This document shows positions 28,920 through 37,100 of a stretch of DNA of 64,000 nt, one piece after another. The notes under the pieces are model-generated. The model saw nothing but the letters and a program-made list of their open reading frames with translations. It had not been told where the DNA came from and did not search any database. A program made the translations under genes and the position numbers. Source of the DNA: Xanthomonas fragariae (GTDB lineage: Bacteria; Pseudomonadota; Gammaproteobacteria; Xanthomonadales; Xanthomonadaceae); NCBI RefSeq assembly GCF_900183975.1, contig NZ_LT853882.1, forward strand, positions 3,775,501 through 3,839,500. The letters run 5' to 3'. The first letter of the stretch is position 1, and each line of letters starts with the position of its first letter.

Positions 28920-29949
28920 GAGCGGCTAACAAAACGTAGCGAGCAGCCGCCACGCGGTGCTGTCGCGCGTTGAAGCTCACTTTCGTGGCATCACCGCAAG
29001 CCCATACGTGGCGCTGTGGTTTTTGATACGGCGCAAGGCAACCGTCGCCGCATCGATGCGACGCAGATTCAACGCTGCATGACGTGGTGCGGTGTCGCGC
29101 AACGCCAAACGCTGCAAGCAATCACAAGCTTAAACTCGGCCCATTCAGCTGCGATTATGTGACCGCCGCCTACTTTGCGTCACCTTTTTGGTCCACCCCA
29201 TCTGGTGGGCACCTGCGGCAGTTTGTTCTCTCGCCGAAGACAGGGCGACCCGCGGCAGGCCGCCTCCCCATGACGCCAAGTCCTCTGCACTGATGCATCC
29301 GCCTTGGATGCTCTGCGGATCGGCCCATACGGAGCAAGGAGTTCTATGAAACTTGTTTGGATACTTTGGCTGTCGCACGTATTGCCGCAGCCGGCTGCGG
29401 ATTCGCTGTGTTTGAGTACGACCGTGTACTTGGAAGCGCGTGACCAGACCTTGCGCGGTCAACAGGCCGTTGCCGAAGTTGCGTTGCGTCGTCTGGATAG
29501 CGGTTTGTGGGGCGATTCGATGTGTCAGGTGGTCACCGCGCGCAAGCAGTTCGCGCCCACGATCGTGTCTCCGGGCACGCAGCTGAAAAATGACGATGCC
29601 TGGAACAAGGCATTGGATGTGGCGTTGGCAGCGCAACGTAACTGGGCATTGCCGGTCGGGCAGCGCAAAGAAATCGTGCCGGGCGCAAGTCACTTTGCCG
29701 CAAGCGCGATTGCAAGCCCGAGCTGGCGCAATGCGTATCAGGTAGCCACCATTGGCGACCACACGTTCTATCGCGTACAGAAGCTGCGTCCGCGCACCGC
29801 CTCCTGAGCACAGCGCGTTGCAGTGACTCCCTCGCAGGGCGCACGAGGCCAGCGCGTCTGTGATGCATCGGCGCTACAACAGCGTTGATGATCGATGAAC
29901 ACGCGCCGAGACGTCTCACGGATTGCACAGGTCGTTTTGTTAGCCATTC
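28920..29949. mobile_element. Segment bounded by MITE-type inverted repeats, carrying a cell-wall hydrolase gene
   Basis: The left end GAGCGGCTAACAAAACGTAG (28920) and the right end GTTTTGTTAGCC-ATTC (29934-29949) match the two ends of the MITE at 43455-43584. The 1030 bp between contain one gene (sleB-like) and no transposase. TTA follows the right end (29950-29952); the left flank is TCA, so a perfect duplication is lacking. It may be one element with cargo or two separate end remnants. The stretch 28948-29345 shows no supportable gene. Confidence 0.4.
29346..29807 (+). CDS. SleB/CwlJ-type cell-wall hydrolase
   Basis: 153 residues from ATG 29346, with AAGGAG six bases upstream. A short hydrophobic N-terminus (MKLVWILWLSHVLPQPAA) suggests export. 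The hydrolase_2 domain begins LCLSTTVYLEARDQTLRGQQ with its catalytic-type Glu, and continues AVAEVALRRLDSG, CQVVTARKQFAP and GASHFAA. Known of the family: cleaves peptidoglycan, in spore formers during germination; in Gram-negatives the role is general wall remodelling. It lies between two transposon-type ends, so it may be cargo. Confidence 0.8.
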   Translation: MKLVWILWLSHVLPQPAADSLCLSTTVYLEARDQTLRGQQAVAEVALRRLDSGLWGDSMCQVVTARKQFAPTIVSPGTQLKNDDAWNKALDVALAAQRNWALPVGQRKEIVPGASHFAASAIASPSWRNAYQVATIGDHTFYRVQKLRPRTAS

Positions 29950-29951
29950 TT

Positions 29952-30332
29952 AATCCAGCCGGTGCGGTACCGCTGCTGGCAGTGGACGATCCGGCGCTGA
30001 CCCGGAACGCGACCATCCTGAATTACATTGCCGACATCGCGCCGCTGACCGGCCTGTCCGGTGATGACACCGCGCGTAGCCATGCGGACATCGATCGCTG
30101 GATCGCCTTCGTCAACGCCGACGTGCACCCGACGTTCAAGCCGGTCTTCGGTAACACAGCGTATCTGCAGAACGCCGCACTGATCGCGCGCAGCCACGAC
30201 GATGCACGCAGCAAACTGCGCACACTGTACGAACGCGTCGATGCGCATCCGCAGGGTCGTACTTGGCTTGCCGGCGACGCCCACACTGATGCCGATGTGC
30301 AGGCTGCATTGAAGGCGGAAGGTCTGGCCTGA
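29952..30332 (+). pseudogene. Glutathione S-transferase, both N-terminally and internally truncated
   Basis: Reading from NPAGAVPLLAVDDPAL it shows the core of a bacterial GST: the end of the glutathione-binding domain, then NYIADIAPLTGLSGDDTARS and the helical domain ending at GRTWLAGDAHTDADVQAALK. The first ~50 residues are missing, replaced by the right end of an inverted-repeat element; the frame fortuitously continues upstream to 29895. Residues normally following GDAHTDAD (about 45, with the YLFV region) are also missing, and the extreme C-terminus VQAALKAEGLA is joined directly. Confidence 0.75.
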
Positions 30333-30445
30333 GCCAGCCGCATCGGTGATGCATTCTGTGCAGTGGCTAGGCGCACGCGGATTGAGCAGCGCAGGCCGAC
30401 GTCGTTACGTGAAACATCGAAACGCTTAACGGACGCGATGCACAG

Positions 30446-30478
30446 ACGAAAACGCCGAGCCATGCCCGGCGTTTTCGT
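30446..30478. terminator. Hairpin downstream of the effector locus
   Basis: ACGAAAACGCCG (30446-30457) pairs perfectly with CGGCGTTTTCGT (30467-30478). It ends the GST pseudogene on one strand and the effector tail on the other. A similar hairpin follows mdh at 39182-39207. Confidence 0.65.
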
Positions 30479-30497
30479 GACTCATTTGCTGGCATGC

Positions 30498-30566
30498 TGC
30501 CGCGCTCTTCTTCCAGCTCGACCAAGGGCTGGTCGATGCATTCCTGGCTGAAGCCGCCCATCGGCA
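30498..30566 (-). pseudogene. Diverged copy of the mdh 3' end
   Basis: On the minus strand this reads LPMGGFSQECIDQPLVELEE followed by ERGS. The C-terminus of malate dehydrogenase at 39.2 kb reads [20 protein letters not shown] then ERSG. Identity at the DNA level is high by eye over about 68 bp, shared with 39250-39318. It lies on the far side of the giant effector gene from mdh itself, so it marks one border of that insertion. Confidence 0.8.
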
Positions 30567-30610
30567 ACGAACGCGAAACAGGCGACGGCGACGCAACACC
30601 TTTCAGCACG

Positions 30611-31081
30611 TCACTGCTGGATATCCAGACGCTGCTGCAACAGTGCCATTTGTCGCGCCTGGACCTCTTCGGAAGCCCATCGCGGCGCAACTTCCGCAGC
30701 ATCGTCTGGCGTCGGCACCAGGCTCCAAGTCTTGCTGAACTCGTCAATGGCTTTCGCCAAGCGTGCCTGATCCTTCTCTGTAAGCGGCTGGTTGGCCTGC
30801 TTGGCTTGCAGGAGTTGGGCCATTTTGTACTGCGTATGGCAGGTCTTTTTTGCCTCTCTGCTCTGCGGAGTATGGAATTGCACTTCAAAGCCCTGCCCAA
30901 CACCATCCATGAACACCGCATTGATGCCCTTGTATGGATTGGCCGGGTCCGTCGGTGCGACGAATGTGTTCTTTACCTTCAACAAGGTCATGCCCTTTCG
31001 TTCGAGGCCCTCCAGGACCGCTGTGCATTGCGCCGCGAACGCGTCCCCTTCGATTTCGACCTCGTAGCGCAACACGTCCAT
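30611..31081 (-). pseudogene. Cut-off C-terminal module of the giant effector
   Basis: 156 codons from ATG 31081, exactly in frame with the effector gene upstream and separated from it only by the TAA at 31103-31105 and seven codons. It reads VLRYEVEIEGDAFAAQCTAV, then NPYKGINAVFMDG and FEVQFHTPQSREAKKTCH, and parallels the module at the effector's own C-terminus (LRYTVEVD…, VEFHTPQSLQLKLDLH). The pattern Y-K-G-x-N…E-V-Q-F-H-T resembles the YxSxH…EIQIRT core of RelA/SpoT synthetase folds. No strong ribosome-binding site is present; independent translation is uncertain. Confidence 0.75.
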
Positions 31082-31102
31082 CACGCTGGCTGCCGCCTTG
31101 AG

Positions 31103-34100
31103 TTACTGCTGCGGGGTCTCCGGCTGACCGACCTTGCGCTCGATCTTGCTGCGGATCGAGTCCCTTTTCTTGCCCTGCTCGCTGATGAGCAACTTCGGCC
31201 CGCCGACGATATCGGGCACGACCTCGCGGATGGCGGCGTTGATCTGCTCTTCGCGCTCCAGCGCCAAGTTGCGCAACCGGGTGGCCAATCGCGTCGACGG
31301 CTTCCCGGCGGCGCCTTGGGGCTGCTGGTTGACAACGCGCGATGGCCCGACCGTGGCTTGCCGCCGCAATGGCGCATGTTCGGCATAAGCGACGATGCGC
31401 TCGATGCCGGGGGGTAACGGCACCCGCGCGCGGGCTTCCCGCATGCGTTCGATGAGGGTCTGAAGCGATGCGTTATCGGGTCGATCCGCCAACTGTTCGG
31501 CCTGGCTAAGCTTGTAGTCCGCGTGCAAATCGAGCTTGAGCTGCAGGCTCTGCGGTGTATGGAATTCCACCTGAAATTCGACCTGTTCGCGCATGCGCAG
31601 CTGGGCCACGACACCGCTGTAGGTTGAGCTGGACACAAAGTGGTTCTGCACCCCGATGCACCTGATTCCTTGCTTCTGCAGCGTATCCAGTGCGGTGCGC
31701 ACGGTCTCAGCCAGTGCCGATGGATCGACTTCCACGGTATATCGCAGCGCGCCGCTCAGCTGACCCGCAGCGTCGTCCACGCTCAGCTGCTTCCTGCGGG
31801 CCCGCACCAGGATGTCGTCGCTCAGCGACTGCGGCGATCGCAGCTTCTTGTGGAGCAACACCAGGCGGCTGCGGCCTTGGTCTTGGTCTTGGTCCACCAG
31901 CCTGCGCATCAGCGCACTGACGCCCGGCTCTTCCTGCTGCGCGCGCAGCGCAAGTTGCCGCGCATGTTCACCGGCTTGCATCCGCATTTCCTCAGTCAGC
32001 GGTGGCATCGGCTGCGGCGAGGGCCACAGATCTTCATGCACGATGTGTTCGCTACACCGCAACATCACGCGCGCGGACAGCGTGGGAATACGCTCCAGCA
32101 GTTTCAACGTTTCTTGCGCTTCGAGCCGACCGGCCGCCAGTTTGGCCCCGGCACCTTTGGTATAGGGCACGCTGTGCAGACTGGGCGCATGCCCCAACAA
32201 GCTTTTGAGTGACGACGCACAGGCGCTGAACTCGCGCGTGGCCGTGTCGGATTTGTATGCGTCGGTGCCGACCTTGATACCGATACTCAACAGGTTGCGC
32301 AGACTTCCGAGCAGATCATCTGGCGTATAGCCCAACCGCGACCGCAGCTTGCGCCGTGGATACCTGTCCACCAGTGCATGCAGGCGCGCGCGCGTATTGC
32401 TGGCCTGCGCATAGGCGTTCTCCAGATGCGGTAGCAGTTCCGTCATCGAGCCGGGCAGCGGCAACGGCTCTTCCCGGCCGTCACGCCATTGCTGCAGCAG
32501 CGCCCGCAGCAACTCGGCCACCTGCTTGGCCGGCGCGTGCAATGCGTGGGCCACGTCCTCGTCCGCGGCCTGCACCAGGCGCTCGACCACCGCGGGATCG
32601 GGCGCGTCTACATCCAGCTGCCGAAGCACTTCGCTACGCAGCGTTGCGTCCGTGCCCTCGTAGGTTCCAAGTACCGCGCGCTCGGCCACCCATGCCTGGA
32701 CCTCGGGGGTCTGCGCGTACAGGCTGACCTGCAACCCGGTGAAGTCCTCGACCACCTTCCGGTAAATCGCCATGATCTGCGCTGTGCGGCTCGGATCGTA
32801 GGCACCAGTGTCCGGATCGATCGCCGGGGTATGGGTCTTGGGCGGCTTGAACGAAGGTTGCGGATTGGCCTGCCGCTCCTGCTCGTCCTGTCGCACGTGC
32901 TGGCTCAACGTCGGCAGACCCGCAAACAACTGCACCGTATCGCCATCGCAATCGGCATCCAGGCGCTTGATCGTGGACAGGGGCAAGGCGACCAGCGAAC
33001 CCGGCGCAAACACTTCCGTACCGATATACGCGCCGCGGCCGTCCACCGCGGTGTCACGCTGCACCGGTGCCTTGGAGTGCTGCCAGTCGCTGTGCACCTT
33101 CACGTCCTTGGCCGGTCCGACCCGGTCGCAATCCTTGTATTCCGCTGGCCACAGCGCATCGGGCACCACGATGTCGATGCCCTTCAAGCCGAACCAGGCC
33201 CGCTCGCTCTCCGCTCGCTGCGGCGTGGCGTCTTCGCCCGGTACCTGCACCGCGTCTTCCACGCCGACATAGCTGTATTGCAGGGCGGCACAGCTGCCAA
33301 GGAACTGCGCTGTCGCATCCTCCTCTGCCTCGGTGCCGATGCGCTCAGGCTCGAACACCACCATGTTGGCTTTATCGAAAGGCGATTTTCCGATCAGCAG
33401 ATCCTTCCCGTCCCATTGCGAGCTCTTGGCCTCGGGCAGATGCGCCCTATCGTCTGCCGACGCCACCAGAATCCCCGTCTTGCCCTGGATCAGACCGTTG
33501 GCCGCGCAGCGGAACAGCGTTTCGCCGCTCAACTCCTGCTTCTGCTGCAGTGCAGGCAGCCGCTCTCGCAGCGCCTCGACCGCTTCCTGCGCGACGGCCT
33601 CGTCCGGCACATAGTGCTGCAGCGCGCTCAACGACAAGTTCGACGGACGGCCGTGACCGATCGGCTTCATCGCCTGACCGCCCTCCTGGCCCAGCGCGCG
33701 CCGATAGGCCGGCATGCGCTGGACGACCGATGCCTTGATGAAGCCACAGCCGTCGTAGGGCTGTATGGCGATCGCGCGGCCCTGCTGGTCCTGCAGCTTG
33801 AAGGGATGCGCCGGCGCATCCAGACGATCGGGCAGATCGGGCATGAACAGCATGCGGAAGCGCCCTTCCAGCACATGGTCGGCCGGTCCCAACCCGGCGA
33901 TGCCGGCTGGCGGGGACGGCCTCATCAGCCGCTGGAAGTACCAGAAGCTTTCCTTGTTGGGGAACAGCTTGGTCAACAACGTCATGAAAGGCGCATCCGG
34001 CAACACATCGCAAGCGCGCACGCCCATCAGCTTGGGATTGCGATTCTTCTTCCGGGCCTGCCTGTCCTGAATGTCCTCGAACCCCGAGGCGCCCAGCTTC

Positions 34101-37100
34101 AACGCACTGCCGCCGAATATGTTGAAGCAATACGGCACGCCCTGGTGGGTTACCGTCCGCTCCAACTGGAAGGAAGTCGGCACGCCGTCCAGTTCCACCT
34201 CGATCACCGGCATGTTGCCGGTCAGCCGGGTCAGCAGCGAGTAGCGCCGGGAGGCGGTCTCGCTCGCACTGTCGGCAACCAACCGGCCAAAGCTATCCAC
34301 CCGGGGCGGCAATGCTGCTACCCCGGCTCCTGCTTGCGGAACGTCAGGCGGATGGTTCCACTGCCGCGCCACGGCATCCAGCCGCACCCGCGCCTGGGTG
34401 TGGCCTGCCCGTGCCAGCTCCGCCTTCACCGTTGCGGCGTTTCTCGACAGGTACTGGTGCAGCGCACCGGACATCTCGTCAGACTCAATCATCGCCCGCA
34501 CTGCCCAGCTCGATGCACCGAGTTCGGCATCCAGCAACGGCTGCGCCTGCTGGACCAACGTGCGCAACCATGCGCCCAGCTCTGCGCGTCGGACGTTGAT
34601 ATGCGCGGGAGTGCCGCCGAGTTCGCTCCATCGCCATTTCCGCGCGACCGCGGCATAAGTCTTGAGGGTCAGATACAGCGAATGTCCCGGCTTGCGCGCA
34701 GTGCGGGTGTTTCCAAGGTGATCCGCGGCCGATATGTCCTGCGCCTGGGGCGCATGCTGTTGCAGCACCAGCTCGATCTCATGGGCGATGTCTGGCTGCA
34801 GGCGATTGAGCAGTTCCAGCGTCTTCCGACGGTGACGGTGCAGCCCTGGGTCCTTGCTGCGCACCAGCGGCAGCAGCCCAACACACAGCGAGCCGTTCGC
34901 CTCCATGCTAATGCTGCCCGCCTTGCCTTGGCCGTGCAGTTCCTGCAGACGCTTCAGCGCCGGCTCGGCCAACGCGGCCAGGGTGTCGTACTGCTCCGCC
35001 TTGGCCAGCGCCTTGAGCAGGATCGACAACTCCACCATCGGAAAGTCAGCCAGCCGCTCGGGCATCTGCAGTAGATGCACGGCCAAGGCGTGCATCCGGC
35101 CGCGCATCAATGTTTCCACAGACTCGTAGCCTTGACTTTCTGCCCACCGCGACATGCGCGACAACGCGTTGGCCAGCTGTGCCAGTCCGCTTGGTGAGAA
35201 GGTCGCATAGGTATGGTTTCCGACCCCCAACCGTTCGGCGATGACCTGCATCCCCGCAACGCAGTCGGCCATGGCTTCGCCGCGGCTGAAAGCGCCGGCC
35301 AGCCATCCCAGAGTCTGCTGATTGAATACCGAAAGACCCGCAGGTTCCTGCGCGCGGTCTACGATCTCGTGGCTGATGGCGCTCAGCCCGGCCAGGCCAT
35401 CGTGGACGTAGGCGACCTTGGCCAAGCCATTGGCCAACATTCCCAGCTGCTGCGCATTGAACTCTCCCGCCATACCCGGTGACTGGATGCGCCGTTCCAC
35501 CTCGGCGCCAAGCGTGGCCATCGCCTGACGTGCGTTCGGGTCCGCAACTATCTTGGCCAGCCCATTGACCAGCATTGCCAAGCCCTGGCTGGAGAACTCG
35601 GACAAGCCACTGCCTGGGCCGCTACGCCGCACCACTTCCTGGCCCACGGCGCTCAACCCGGGTAGGCGGTCGACGTCCTCGGCCGCCTTGCTCAGGCCAT
35701 TGGCGACCGAGGCCAGTTGCTGGGCATTGAAGTCCGACAGCCGGTCATGATGCACGGCACGCCGCGCCACCTCTCCGTCCAGCGCCAGCAGCGCGTCTAC
35801 GCTGTCGCGCTCGGCACTGGCTTTGGACAGCGCGTTGCTCAACATCGTCAGCTGATTGGTGCCCAGGCCAGACAAGCCGTCCGGCACCGTGGCACGCTGC
35901 AGCAGTTCCCGGCCCAGCAGGCCCAATGCGGCCTGCATGTCCGTGCCGGAACCGCTCTCGTTCGTCTTGCTCAAGCCCTGGGCCAGAATTGCCAGACCCA
36001 GTAAGGAGATGTCCGACAACCTGCCGGCCCGCCCCACCACTTCCTGACCCAGCGCGACCAGGCCTTCGCGGCAATCGCGCTCGTCGGGCAGCTTGCCCAA
36101 GCCGTTGGCCAGCATTGCCAAATGCTCGCTCCCAACGTCCGACAAGCCATCGGGCGTGTCGCCACGCCGCGCGACTTCCCGACCTATCGCACTCAATCCG
36201 GGCACGTGCCCCCCATTTTCTGCGAGCTTGCCCAGCCCATTGGCAAGCATCGCCAGATGCTGACCATTCAGGGCAGACAACCCATCGAGCTCGCCGGCGC
36301 GTGACGCCACCTGGCGACTCAACAAGGTAAGCAGGGGCAAAAAAATGGGCGCGTGGTCGTGGCCTTCGACCGCTTTGCCGAAAGCGCGGGCCAGCACCGC
36401 CATATCGGCAAGGGAAAGAGGCAGCGATCCAGCTTCCCTTGCGGCACGCTGCAGAAACTCCTCCCCAACAGCGATCAGGCCGTCGGCGCAGTCCTGATCC
36501 TCAAGCCATTTACCCAGATCGTTGGCCAGCATCGTCAGGCCCTGCAAGGTCACTCCAGGCCACCCATCCAGCGGATCGCGACGGCGTTTTACCTCACGTG
36601 CCAGCGCGCTCAACCCGGGGAGCGCGTCTTCCGGCTGGGTCAGCTTGCCCAGTGCGTTAGCCAGCATCGCCAGGCCCTGGTCCGCAAAGTCCGCAAGGTC
36701 GCCATGCTCGGCGCTGCGCTGCGCCAATTCCTTTCCTAATGCGCTCAGCGCAGATTGACTCGCGCCGCCCTCGGCCAACTTGCTCAGTCCGTTGGCCAAG
36801 ACGGCCAGCTGCTTGGCATCGTAATGCGACAGCCCGTCAAGCTCCTCGGCCTGCTGCGCCACATCCTCCCCCAGGGCCTCCAGCACCGTTTCGCAGGCAG
36901 GATCGTCCTGGGCCACGATGCGCAACGCACCAGCCAGCATCGTCAGTTCCTCATGCTTGAAGCTCGGCAATGCACCGTCGAGCTGGATGCGTCGCTCCAG
37001 TGCGCGGCCCACCGCCTTCAACCCGGTCGCGCAGCCCTGCATCCCGGGCAGCTTGGCCAGGGCGTTGGCCAGCACCGCCAGTGAGGCACACTGGAAGTCC

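Noticed and set aside
28822..29121. 99-codon minus-strand frame overlapping the IS end
   Set aside because: It crosses the IS boundary and an inverted-repeat end; composition is not gene-like.
32489..35074. Long plus-strand open frame of 861 codons opposite the effector gene
   Set aside because: It mirrors the codon structure of the high-GC effector on the other strand; no family motifs, no ribosome-binding site.
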